DNA from: Candidatus Gygaella obscura
Lineage (GTDB): Bacteria > Omnitrophota > Gorgyraeia > Gygaellales > Gygaellaceae
NCBI GenBank assembly: GCA_030765485.1
Contig: JAVCCR010000009.1
Span: forward strand, 1 to 48,786
DNA: 48,786 nt
Direction of reading: 5' to 3'
The translations under genes were made by a program, and so were the position numbers. Within the stretch, counting starts at the first letter, position 1, and each line of letters starts with the position of its first letter. This document shows, in pieces, positions 1 to 9,698 of the stretch. Under the pieces are notes generated by a model. That model did not search any database. It worked only from the letters and a program-made list of their open reading frames with translations, and had not been told where the DNA came from.

Positions 1-420
1 CAGATTAAGACATTTTTTGACATAATGGAACTCGATAATGCTGATGTTGTTATTGGTTCCAAAAGGCATCCTAATTCCGTTTTGAATTATCCTTGGCATC
101 GAAGGTTGGTGAGCTCCATCTATTTTTTCTTGGTAAAGATTCTTTTTGGCCTGCCTATAAGAGATACTCAAACAGGCCTTAAGCTTTTTAAATATGAAGT
201 GCTGGCAAAAGCTTTTCCCAGGGTTTTGGTGAAAAAGTTTGCTTTTGATCTAGAGTTGTTGGTTAATATTCATCATTTAGGTTATACAATAGCAGAAGCT
301 CCTGTAAGGGTGGATTCCAAAAGAAAATTCGGCCGTATTGGTGTAAATTCAATAATGCATACTTTTTGGGACACACTGGCAATTTGGTACAGAATGTATA
401 TTTTAAAATACTATGATTGA
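1..420 (+). CDS. Family 2 glycosyltransferase (polyprenol/dolichyl-phosphate mannosyltransferase-like), 5' truncated by window edge
   Basis: Frame is open from base 1 (QIKTFFDIMELDNADVVIGSKRHPNS...). GSKRHP, DTQTGLK and FDLELL motifs are typical of DPM1-like GT2. Confidence 0.8.
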   Translation, partial: QIKTFFDIMELDNADVVIGSKRHPNSVLNYPWHRRLVSSIYFFLVKILFGLPIRDTQTGLKLFKYEVLAKAFPRVLVKKFAFDLELLVNIHHLGYTIAEAPVRVDSKRKFGRIGVNSIMHTFWDTLAIWYRMYILKYYD

Positions 421-1387
421 ATCAAATAAGCAAAATAAATCTATAACGGTAGTTATTGCTGTTAAACAATTTAATGATAATTTAAAAAGGTGTATTGAAA
501 ATTGCCTTGAGCAAGATTACCCGAATTTTGATATTTTGGTTTTCCCGGATGAAGATTTCCAATATGATAACGATAAGGTTAAAATTATAACCACGGGTAA
601 TAAAACCCCGGGTGTTAAAAGAAATTTAGCCTTAGTACATAGTAATGCTGATATTTTTGCTTTTATTGATGATGATGCCTATCCAGAAGAAAATTGGCTT
701 AAAAGCGCAGTAATAAACTTCGCAGACGAGAATATAGCTGCTGTTGGCGGTCCTTCTATAACCCCTGAGGAAGATTCATTGTTGCAAAAGACAAGTGGAC
801 TTATTTATGAGTCTAATTTGGTAAGCGGGCCGTATGTTTACAGGTATTTACCAACTAAAAGACAATTTGTTGATGATTACCCATCATGTAATTTTATTGT
901 TCGAAGAAGTGTTTTCGCTCAAATAAACGGTTTTGATGAGAAATATTGGCCGGGTGAAGATACGGTATTTTGTCTTAATCTTACAAAAAAACTTAATAAA
1001 AAAATAGTTTATGATCCGAAAGTATTAGTTTTTCATCACAGAAGGCCTGTTTTCAAGTCTCATTTGAGGCAAATAGCCAATTACGCACTTCATAGAGGTT
1101 TTTTTGTAAAGAAATTCCCTCAAACAAGTTTACGCGTGGGGTATTTTGTGCCATCGGTATTCTTGATATTCTTGGTCTTAGGACCATTGGTAAATGTTAA
1201 TTTGTATATTTTTACTTTAATGCTTTATCTGTTATTAGTTTTTTCAAATGTCTTTTTAGTCTTTAAACATAGTAAAACCAGCCAATATATGTTGATTCCT
1301 TTGATGTTTTTTGGTATAATTAGAACTCATGTAAGTTATGGGTTTTATTTCTTAAAGGGATTGACAGTCAAAAAGTTACAACAATAG
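413..1387 (+). CDS. Family 2 glycosyltransferase
   Basis: VVIAVKQFNDNLKRCIENCLEQDYPNFDILVF, FIDDDAYPEENWL, GEDTVFCLNL; C-terminal hydrophobic segments. Confidence 0.85.
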   Translation: MIESNKQNKSITVVIAVKQFNDNLKRCIENCLEQDYPNFDILVFPDEDFQYDNDKVKIITTGNKTPGVKRNLALVHSNADIFAFIDDDAYPEENWLKSAVINFADENIAAVGGPSITPEEDSLLQKTSGLIYESNLVSGPYVYRYLPTKRQFVDDYPSCNFIVRRSVFAQINGFDEKYWPGEDTVFCLNLTKKLNKKIVYDPKVLVFHHRRPVFKSHLRQIANYALHRGFFVKKFPQTSLRVGYFVPSVFLIFLVLGPLVNVNLYIFTLMLYLLLVFSNVFLVFKHSKTSQYMLIPLMFFGIIRTHVSYGFYFLKGLTVKKLQQ

Positions 1388-1417
1388 CACTTCTTACATT
1401 TTTATAAATAGGGTACT

Positions 1418-2899
1418 ATGAAGATTCTTATAACATATCCACCTCTTAATTCGGATAAAGGCACTCCTCTTTTGTCGCAAAACAGGCAATTTCAGTATTT
1501 TAAAGAGCCAACTTTTATTTATCCTGTTATTCCGGCAACAGCTGCAACTATGTTAAAAAAACATGGATTTGATGTACTTTGGAATGATGCCATTTTTTTA
1601 GGTTGGAATAGAAAACGTTTTTTTGATTATATTGAAAAAGAACGTCCTGATATTATTGCTATTGAGACAAAAACACCAGTTGTAAAACAGCATTGGCGGA
1701 TCATTAATCAGATAAAGGATTTACGAGATTGTTTAGTTGTTCTTTTTGGCGATCATGTAACAGCCTTACCGGTTGAATCTTTTGAAAATTCAAAGGTTGA
1801 TTTTGTTTTAACTGGCGGAGATTATGACTTTTTATTATTAAATTTGTGTAAGTATCTTTCTGCGAAGAAAACAGGCGAGGTGGTTGCGCTTGAACCGGGG
1901 ATTTATTATAGACAGCAGAATGAAGTTAAAAATACTGGGAAATTTACCCTTAATCACAATCTGGATAGTGCTCCTTTTATAGATAGAGATCTTACTTCTT
2001 GGCAAAGTTACAGCGAGAAAAACGGCAATTTTAAACGAATTCCAGGTACTTATATAATGTCAGGCAGGGATTGTTGGTGGGGGAAGTGTAAATTCTGTTC
2101 GTGGACAACTCTTTACCCGCAGTATCGCGTAAGAAGTGTTGATAATGTTATTGTTGAAATAGGTGATTTAATAGAAAATTACGGTGTGAAAGAGATAATG
2201 GATGATGCCGGAACTTTTCCTGTTTCCGGATGGCTTAGGGATTTTTGTACTAAATTTATAAATAGGGGTTTTAATAAAAAGATTTATCTTGATTGTAATA
2301 TGCGTTTCGGAGCATTGACTAAAGATGATTTTGCTTTGATGAAGAAAGCAAACTTTAGGCTTTTATTGTTCGGTCTTGAGTCAGCAAATCAGGAAACTTT
2401 AGAGAAGTTGGATAAGAATTTAAAGATAGAAAACATTATAGAAGATTGTAAAAATGCTACTCAGGCCGGACTTTTTCCTCATATTACCATAATGTTTGGT
2501 TATCCCTGGGAGAGCTACGAGAAAACTCAAGAGACTTTAAAATTAGGTGCTTGGCTTTTAAAAAAAGGTTATGCTTATACTATGCAGGCTACATTAATGA
2601 TACCTTATCCAGGAACGCCGCTTTTTGAGGAATGTAAGAAGGATAACCTTTTAACAAGTTTAAACTGGGATGATTATGATATGAAAAAGCCTATCATGAA
2701 AGTGCCTTTTGAAAATGAAAAAGTATTGAATCTAATTCAGGAGATGTACAGGGTTTCATATAGTCCTCAGTTTTTAATGAAAAAGATTTTTTCAGTAAGA
2801 GATTTGGATGATTTGAGGTATTTTTCCCGCGCAGCAAAGAAGATTTTTGGTCACATATTTGATTTTTCGTCTGTTAAACACTCTATAAAGGAAAAATAG
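1418..2899 (+). CDS. B12-binding-domain radical SAM protein
   Basis: N-terminal B12-binding-like region (PPLNSDKGTPLL...PAAAATMLKKHGFDV-like); CWWGKCKFCSW iron-sulfur motif; FGLESANQETLEKLDK; FGYPWES. Confidence 0.85.
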   Translation: MKILITYPPLNSDKGTPLLSQNRQFQYFKEPTFIYPVIPATAATMLKKHGFDVLWNDAIFLGWNRKRFFDYIEKERPDIIAIETKTPVVKQHWRIINQIKDLRDCLVVLFGDHVTALPVESFENSKVDFVLTGGDYDFLLLNLCKYLSAKKTGEVVALEPGIYYRQQNEVKNTGKFTLNHNLDSAPFIDRDLTSWQSYSEKNGNFKRIPGTYIMSGRDCWWGKCKFCSWTTLYPQYRVRSVDNVIVEIGDLIENYGVKEIMDDAGTFPVSGWLRDFCTKFINRGFNKKIYLDCNMRFGALTKDDFALMKKANFRLLLFGLESANQETLEKLDKNLKIENIIEDCKNATQAGLFPHITIMFGYPWESYEKTQETLKLGAWLLKKGYAYTMQATLMIPYPGTPLFEECKKDNLLTSLNWDDYDMKKPIMKVPFENEKVLNLIQEMYRVSYSPQFLMKKIFSVRDLDDLRYFSRAAKKIFGHIFDFSSVKHSIKEK

Positions 2900-2911
2900 A
2901 TTAGAGGTCAT

Positions 2912-3913
2912 ATGGATTTCCCATCGATTAGCATAGTAATACCTACATTAAATGCAGCAAGAACTCTAAAAGATTGTTTTTTGAGTATTAATCAACAAGC
3001 ATATCCTAATGATTTGATTGAGGTAATTATCCTTGATGGTGGTTCAATTGATAATACAAAAGAGATAGTTAAGGAATTTAATTTTATTTTAGTTGAAGAT
3101 TCATCTACAAGAAACAATCAAGAAGCGCGGAAAGCAATAGGGTTAAGCAAAGCAAAGAACGATTTAGTTCTTTTTATTGATGCAGATAATATCCTTACGC
3201 ATGATCAGTGGCTGAAGAATATGATAAGCCCATTAGTTGAAGATAATGAAATTATTGGCGTGCAGCCTTTAAGGTATCATTATGATAGGAAGCTTTCTTT
3301 AATGAACAGGTATTTTGCTCTTTTTGGAGTCAATGATCCCGTAGCTTACTATCTTAACAAAAGAGATAGGCTTTCTTGGATGGAAGATGCCTGGAATCTT
3401 ATGGGGCAAGCAGAAGATAAAGGCAGTTATTTTAAGGTTGAATTTGAAAAAGATAAATTACCCACTTTAGGGGCAAATGGATTTTTAGTCAGGCGAGAAG
3501 TAATTAATAAAGCAAAAGTATCTCCGGAACAATTTTTTCACATTGACGTTAATTACGATTTAGTAGATTTAGGTTTTAATAAATATGCAATCATCAAAGA
3601 TGATATTATTCATTTAACAGGAGATAGTTTCTCGAGTTTTTTAAGGAAAAGACTGTATTATATGATGAAATTTCATCAGCAGAGTTCGTCTTTGCGTCGT
3701 TATAAGCTGATAGAAAGAAAAGATTTTTTTATGTTAGTTTATTTTATCTTAATAAGCATAACTTTAATAAAACCCTTATATGATAGTTTTAAAGGTTTTA
3801 AAAAAATAAAAGACCCGGCATGGTTTTTGCATCCAGTTATGTGTGTATCAATCATTTTTATTTATGTTTTTGGTTTAATTGTAAGTTTAAAAAAAGAGAA
3901 TAAACATGTTTAA
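2912..3913 (+). CDS. Family 2 glycosyltransferase
   Basis: SIVIPTLNAARTLKDCFLSINQQAYPNDLIEVIILDGGSIDNT; LFIDADN. Confidence 0.85.
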   Translation: MDFPSISIVIPTLNAARTLKDCFLSINQQAYPNDLIEVIILDGGSIDNTKEIVKEFNFILVEDSSTRNNQEARKAIGLSKAKNDLVLFIDADNILTHDQWLKNMISPLVEDNEIIGVQPLRYHYDRKLSLMNRYFALFGVNDPVAYYLNKRDRLSWMEDAWNLMGQAEDKGSYFKVEFEKDKLPTLGANGFLVRREVINKAKVSPEQFFHIDVNYDLVDLGFNKYAIIKDDIIHLTGDSFSSFLRKRLYYMMKFHQQSSSLRRYKLIERKDFFMLVYFILISITLIKPLYDSFKGFKKIKDPAWFLHPVMCVSIIFIYVFGLIVSLKKENKHV

Positions 3914-5042
3914 GTCAATATTGATTATTTCACCGGCAATAAGTCCGAATATAGGAGGGGTTGAAACACATTTGGATGATTTGATAGAATATCTGGATAA
4001 GGCTGGATATAGTACTTTTGTTCAGTCATATTCCCCTATAACAACTTCCGGAGTGTCCTGGAAGGCAAAAGAGCAAAAAGGTAATATTAATATACGCAGA
4101 TACAGGTGGTTTGGGAAAAATTTATTGCATAGAATCGAAAAGATTCCATTGTTGGATTTTATTTACATAACACCATATTTGATGTTGAGAGTTTTGATAT
4201 TTATGGTGTTTAACCATAAGAAAATCGATATTATCCATGCGCATGGTTTAAATTGCGCTGTTATTGGTTTAGTAATCAAGAAGATTTTTAAGAAAAGATT
4301 AATTGTTAGTATTCATGCTGTTTATGAATTGCCGCAAGGTAAACTTATCAGAAAATTGATTAAGCACATTTTATTAAGTTGTGATAAGCTTTTGACTTTA
4401 TCTGAAGCATCAAGAAAAGAACTGATTAGTTTCGGAATTAACAAAGAAATGATTCGACTTTTTAAATATTGGGTAGATTTAGATGTTTTTAAGCCAAAAT
4501 CAAACAAGAAGGAAATAAGAGAAAGATTAGGCCTAATTGACAAATTTACTGTTTTATTTGTTGGGAGATTAACAGAGAAAAAAGGGTTAAAGGTTTTTAT
4601 TGAAATAGCAAAATCACTTAAAGAAATTGAATTTGTTGTAATTGGGAATGGACCACTAGAGGTATTTTTAAGAAATCTGCGAATTGTTAATGTTCATTTT
4701 CTTGGAAGAGTGGAAAATAATCGGCTTTCTGCTTTCTATAATACTGCAGATCTTTTTTGTATACCATCTTTATACGAAGAAGGTTATGGTAGGGTTGTTA
4801 TGGAGGCTGTATCGTGTGATCTTCCCGTTGTCGGTTCTGATAGGGGTGGAATAAAAGAGGCGTTAAATGATAGTGTGTCTATATTGGTTGAACCAACGCT
4901 TGATAATCTAAAAAGTTCTATCGAAACTTTGTACAATAATCAAAATATTTGTAATCGGTTAAAATCAAATTGTAGAAAGTTTGCTGAAGATAATTTTAGT
5001 GAAATTAATGCTAAAATAATTATCGAAAGTTATAATGGGTGA
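3906..5042 (+). CDS. Family 4 glycosyltransferase
   Basis: PNIGGVETHLDDL; VLFVGRLTEKKGL; CIPSLYEEGYGRVVMEAVSCDLPVVGSDRGG (GT-B/GT4 pattern). Confidence 0.9.
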   Translation: MFKSILIISPAISPNIGGVETHLDDLIEYLDKAGYSTFVQSYSPITTSGVSWKAKEQKGNINIRRYRWFGKNLLHRIEKIPLLDFIYITPYLMLRVLIFMVFNHKKIDIIHAHGLNCAVIGLVIKKIFKKRLIVSIHAVYELPQGKLIRKLIKHILLSCDKLLTLSEASRKELISFGINKEMIRLFKYWVDLDVFKPKSNKKEIRERLGLIDKFTVLFVGRLTEKKGLKVFIEIAKSLKEIEFVVIGNGPLEVFLRNLRIVNVHFLGRVENNRLSAFYNTADLFCIPSLYEEGYGRVVMEAVSCDLPVVGSDRGGIKEALNDSVSILVEPTLDNLKSSIETLYNNQNICNRLKSNCRKFAEDNFSEINAKIIIESYNG

Positions 5043-6237
5043 AAATACAATAAAAAGAAAAAAATGTTTTATTATTGCTAACTGGATGCAAGGAAATGCT
5101 TTAAGTGGCGGTGATAGAATTTTTATAGAGTTAAGCAGGCGGTTAAAAGAAAAGTTTGATGTGTCTTTACTCATATCTAAGGATGGTTGGCAGATATGCA
5201 GAAGAGAGGGAATAGGTGATTTAAATCATAAGATTTGGGCGGATGATAAATTCAATAAATATGGGTATTTAATAAGCTATTTTTACCGTACTCTTAACAG
5301 CATAGTTTATTCTTTAAAGATAAAATTAGAAAAAGACGATATTGTGTATTCTTCATCAGATTTTCTTCCTGATTCAATACCTGCTTTTATTCTTAAATTC
5401 AGATATAACATTAAATGGGTTGCTGGTTTTTATTTGTTTGCACCAAAACCATGGGCAAAGGAATCGCCATATAAAAGTTGTAAGTTTTTTACTGGTTTAA
5501 TTTATTGGCTGAATCAATTGCCTGTTTATTGGTTAGTTAAAAAATTTGCTGATATTATTTTTGTAACAAGTGAACCAGATATAGATAAATTTATCACAAG
5601 AAAAAGGAAACGGAATGAAGTAGTTGTAATTAAAGGGGGAGTTGATATATCGCCATCAGAGAACTTTTTTCAAACAGAAAAACCTATTCCTTATAATGAA
5701 AGAGAATTTGGTGCCTGTTTTGTAGGCAGACTGCATTATCAAAAGGGAGTTTTGGAGATGGTAGATATTTGGAATTTGGTATGCAAGAAGAAACCAGAAG
5801 CAAGATTAGTAGTGATTGGAATAGGTCCTTTAGAAAGTGAAGTTAAGAAAAAAATTAACATGTTAGAATTAGATAAAAATATAGAGTTGGTTGGTTTTAA
5901 AAATGGAGAAGAAAAATTTAAGATATTTAAACAGTCTAAAATTGTTGTTCATCCTGCTACGTATGATAGCGGAGGCATGGCTGCAGTAGAAGCAATGGCA
6001 TGGAAACTGCCAGGAGTTAGTTTCGATTTAGAGGCACTTAAAACTTATTATCCAAAAGGGATGTTGAAGGTCAAATGTTTTGATATTGAAGATTTTGCAA
6101 AAAATATTTTATTGCTTTTGAATGATGCTGAATTATATGAAAAAGTAAGTAAAGACGCATATGATTGGGCGAAGGAATGGGATTGGAATAAGTTGCTTCA
6201 TAGATTAGAAGATAATTTTAATTGTTTGTGTAAATAG
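5035..6237 (+). CDS. Family 4 glycosyltransferase
   Basis: NALSGGDRIFIELSRRL; ACFVGRLHYQKGVLEMVDIW; HPATYDSGGMAAVEAMAWKLPGVSFD. 8-nt overlap with upstream gene. Confidence 0.88.
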   Translation: MGENTIKRKKCFIIANWMQGNALSGGDRIFIELSRRLKEKFDVSLLISKDGWQICRREGIGDLNHKIWADDKFNKYGYLISYFYRTLNSIVYSLKIKLEKDDIVYSSSDFLPDSIPAFILKFRYNIKWVAGFYLFAPKPWAKESPYKSCKFFTGLIYWLNQLPVYWLVKKFADIIFVTSEPDIDKFITRKRKRNEVVVIKGGVDISPSENFFQTEKPIPYNEREFGACFVGRLHYQKGVLEMVDIWNLVCKKKPEARLVVIGIGPLESEVKKKINMLELDKNIELVGFKNGEEKFKIFKQSKIVVHPATYDSGGMAAVEAMAWKLPGVSFDLEALKTYYPKGMLKVKCFDIEDFAKNILLLLNDAELYEKVSKDAYDWAKEWDWNKLLHRLEDNFNCLCK

Positions 6238-6246
6238 GAGTAGACA

Positions 6247-6948
6247 ATGAATAAACTATTGAAAACTATTGATTTATATTCAACAACAGCAACAGGTGGT
6301 TCTGTAAGCATATCTATTCTATTTATCAATTTTATTTTTGTTGTATTGTTAGCCTATGTTCTGCGGTGGTTTTATATTAAATATGGTAATTCTTTATCAA
6401 ATAGACGTTTATTTGCAAATATATTTCCTATTCTTTCAACAACAACTTTTCTTGTTATCTTTGTAGTAAAATCATCACTAGCTCTTTCCTTAGGTCTAGT
6501 GGGTGCTTTATCAATTGTAAGATTTAGAACACCGATTAAAGAACCAGAGGAATTGGCTTATTTATTTATGTCGATTGCAATTGGATTAGGTATCGGTGCT
6601 GATCAAACCGTGGCAACAGTTTTAATTATATGTTCAATTCTAGTTACTACTAAGATTCATAGTGTTTATTCAAAAAGAAAGTATAGTTGTAATGTTTATT
6701 TAAACATAGAAATTAACAAAAAAGGATTAGACTCTTCAATTGTTAAACAAATTGAAAGAATACTTTCAAAATATGTTAATATTGTTGATTTAAGAAGACT
6801 TGATTCCAGAGAAGGTTTTTTAGCACTAATTTATTATATTGATTGTAAGAATGAAGCTGTATTAAAGGATGTCTTTGATAAGCTAAATAATTTAATTCCA
6901 GGAGCGAATATTAGTTTTATAGATCACGATAGGGAAGTTATAAATTAG
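6247..6948 (+). CDS. DUF4956 family integral membrane protein
   Basis: SLALSLGLVGALSIVRFRTPIKEPEELAYLFMSIAIGLGIGADQ is the characteristic DUF4956 core; several TM segments. Confidence 0.85.
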   Translation: MNKLLKTIDLYSTTATGGSVSISILFINFIFVVLLAYVLRWFYIKYGNSLSNRRLFANIFPILSTTTFLVIFVVKSSLALSLGLVGALSIVRFRTPIKEPEELAYLFMSIAIGLGIGADQTVATVLIICSILVTTKIHSVYSKRKYSCNVYLNIEINKKGLDSSIVKQIERILSKYVNIVDLRRLDSREGFLALIYYIDCKNEAVLKDVFDKLNNLIPGANISFIDHDREVIN

Positions 6949-6950
6949 CT

Positions 6951-9698
6951 ATGATAACATTTAATAAACACAAAAAAGTTAAAGAGAAAAGAAGCTTGAA
7001 AAAAAGCGGATTCCGAAAATTGTTCTTTTTTTCTTTTTGGCTGAATATAATTTTTATTCTTTTTTTAGTAATTGGAGCAGGCATAGGAATAAGAAAAGAA
7101 TTGAAAGGCAATGATTTTAATGCTTCAGTTACCAAGGCTTTTGGGAAATTTAAACGTCAAGTTCTAGGTATGTTATTAAGGGTGGAATACTTATTTCACA
7201 AAGATGATATTAATATAGGGCTTGATATTAAGTTTAAGGACTATAAGAAATTGATGAGAAAAAGAGAAGAAGCTTTACGTATTGGTATCCTTAATATTGA
7301 AGATAATGATTTTGTTTCTGCTGAGCTAAATTTCAAAAATAAAAAAATACCTATAAAATTACGTTTAAAAGGTGATACAACCGATCATTTATTAAGTGAA
7401 AAATGGTCATTTAGAATTCATATTAATGGAGATAATTCATTTTTAGGAATGAAGCGTTTTTCAATACAAGATCCTGCAACTAGAGTATATGCATATGAGT
7501 GGGGGTTTTTAAATAATCTACGACTTGAAGATATTCTTGCACCAAGGTATGAGTTTATCAATGTAACAATTAATGGAAAAGATAAGGGTGTTTATGCGTT
7601 AGAAGAGAGTTTTTCTAAGGAGTTGTTGGAATCGCAAGGAAGGCGTGAAGGGGTTATTGTAAAGTTTGATGAGGGTTCTGCGTGGAGACAGAGGGCGAAT
7701 TGGTTTTTTAATGAGAATAAAGATATTGATTTCACGGAATCCGTTCCATATTGTCCAGATTTTTTTATTTTGCAGCCAAGGCATTGGCTTAATAGCGAAT
7801 TTGATACTTTTAGAACTAGTAAAGTAAATGAAAATATAATTTTATCAAACCAAAGAGACTCTGCTTTTGGCTTGTTGGAGGCTTTTAGGCGGGGAGAATT
7901 AAAACCTTCAGAGGTTTTTGATGTTAAACTAATAACTAAGTTTCTGGCTTTAACACATCTTTGGGGAGGAGAGCATGGGTTAGGTTTTGAAAATATTAGA
8001 TTTTATTTTAATCCTGTAACGTATAAGCTTGAGCCTATAGGTTTTGATGCTATGTGCGGAAATATCTGGGAAACACCTTTAAGGAAGATTGTTGGCGCTA
8101 AAGGTGAGGGGCCTTTTCCTTGGGGCTATAACGATTGGGTACAGATAGTGTTAAGCGACACTGAGATTGCAAGGCAATATATTAAAGAGTGTCTAAGGGT
8201 TAGTTCAGACAAATATATTACTTTTTTAAAGCACAGTATTGAAGGTCAGCTTAAACGACAATTGAGAATTTTGTGGCGGTATAAACCAGAAACGATTGAT
8301 TGGACACGGATTATTCATAATCAAGAATTTATAAAGAGAGTTTTGAATCCTGTTGAGCAGATTGTAGCTTATTTCGAATCAAATGATTATAAAGAAATAG
8401 ATAATGATTATATTCTAAAGATAAATATTGAGAACCTATTAACGCTTCCAGTTAAAATTGAATCTGTAAGTAAAGATAATTTAGCTTTAGAAATTATACA
8501 TAACGATAACAAGGGAAGATTTATTAATAATGATAATGAGATTATTTTATCTGTTAATGATCCTTTATGCATACAAAGAAATTTTAAAACTATTTTTGTA
8601 AAATTGCCGAAAGAATACGTGTTATCTGAAACAAAGATTTCTGATTTAAAGTTTACTATTCATAGTAAAGTTATTGGTTCAAATTTTGAGCATTCAACTG
8701 AAGTTTATCCGTTTGCCAAGCCGACATTAATAAAAGGTTTTCCTGATAGGCCATCGGTTGAACAATTCTTAAATGATTATAATTTTTGTGATTTTATAAA
8801 AAAAGAAAATAAGATATTTATTCCAAAAGGTGAATATTTAATTAATAAGGATTTTGTTTTACCTAGAAAAGCTTCACTTGTGTTAAGCCCCGGAACGATT
8901 ATGAAATTCAAGGAAGGCGCTATTTTATTTAGCGATGGTCCAATAAAAGTTAAAGGTTTGATTGATATGCCTATAAAACTTTGTCCGCAAGATAAATCTT
9001 GGGGTGGCGTGGTTGTAATGAATGCAGATAAACCTTCATTTTTCGAACATGCCAGAATTGAAGGTATTTCAGGGGTGAAGAGAAATGGTTGGGTGTTAAC
9101 AGGTGGACTAAATTTCTACAAAAGTCCAATTTTCTTAAGTTATTCAATAATAGAGAATTTTTATTGTGAAGACATGATTAATTTTATTAATACTATATTT
9201 AGTGTATCTAATTGTTTCTTTTCGTTATCATATTCTGATGCCATTGATTCTGATTTTTCAAATGGAAAAATATTTAATACAAATTTTTCTGATATTGGTG
9301 CTGATGCAATTGATGCAAGTGGATCTGATTTAAAAATCTGTAAAGTAAATTTTAACAAAATCAAAGACAAATGTATTAGTGCAGGTGAAAAAAGCACTAT
9401 TAAAGCAGAGGATCTTTTTTTTACTGATTCAAGGTTTGGAGTTGTTTCTAAAGATTTATCTTTTGTTGAGATATTTGATTCAGATTTGATAAATTTAGAA
9501 TATGGTTTAGCTGCGTTTATGAAGAAGCCAGCGTATGGGCCTGGAAAATTAATAGGCGAAAGGATAACTCTTAAGAATCTAAAAGTAAATTTCTTGTTGC
9601 AAGAGGGTTCTTATATGGAAGTTGATGGTAAAGTCCCCGATTCTATTAATGTTGATATTGATCAGTTGTACAGGATTTCTGAAAATAATAATGGATAA
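6951..9698 (+). CDS. CotH-like kinase family protein with C-terminal parallel beta-helix-like region
   Basis: N-terminal TM; KGDTTDHLLSEKWSFRIHINGDNSFLGMKRFSIQDP; GVYALEESFSKELLESQGRREGVIVKFDEGS; HGLGFENIRFYFNPVTYKLEPIGFD. C-terminal repeats resemble a right-handed beta-helix. Confidence 0.85.
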   Translation: MITFNKHKKVKEKRSLKKSGFRKLFFFSFWLNIIFILFLVIGAGIGIRKELKGNDFNASVTKAFGKFKRQVLGMLLRVEYLFHKDDINIGLDIKFKDYKKLMRKREEALRIGILNIEDNDFVSAELNFKNKKIPIKLRLKGDTTDHLLSEKWSFRIHINGDNSFLGMKRFSIQDPATRVYAYEWGFLNNLRLEDILAPRYEFINVTINGKDKGVYALEESFSKELLESQGRREGVIVKFDEGSAWRQRANWFFNENKDIDFTESVPYCPDFFILQPRHWLNSEFDTFRTSKVNENIILSNQRDSAFGLLEAFRRGELKPSEVFDVKLITKFLALTHLWGGEHGLGFENIRFYFNPVTYKLEPIGFDAMCGNIWETPLRKIVGAKGEGPFPWGYNDWVQIVLSDTEIARQYIKECLRVSSDKYITFLKHSIEGQLKRQLRILWRYKPETIDWTRIIHNQEFIKRVLNPVEQIVAYFESNDYKEIDNDYILKINIENLLTLPVKIESVSKDNLALEIIHNDNKGRFINNDNEIILSVNDPLCIQRNFKTIFVKLPKEYVLSETKISDLKFTIHSKVIGSNFEHSTEVYPFAKPTLIKGFPDRPSVEQFLNDYNFCDFIKKENKIFIPKGEYLINKDFVLPRKASLVLSPGTIMKFKEGAILFSDGPIKVKGLIDMPIKLCPQDKSWGGVVVMNADKPSFFEHARIEGISGVKRNGWVLTGGLNFYKSPIFLSYSIIENFYCEDMINFINTIFSVSNCFFSLSYSDAIDSDFSNGKIFNTNFSDIGADAIDASGSDLKICKVNFNKIKDKCISAGEKSTIKAEDLFFTDSRFGVVSKDLSFVEIFDSDLINLEYGLAAFMKKPAYGPGKLIGERITLKNLKVNFLLQEGSYMEVDGKVPDSINVDIDQLYRISENNNG

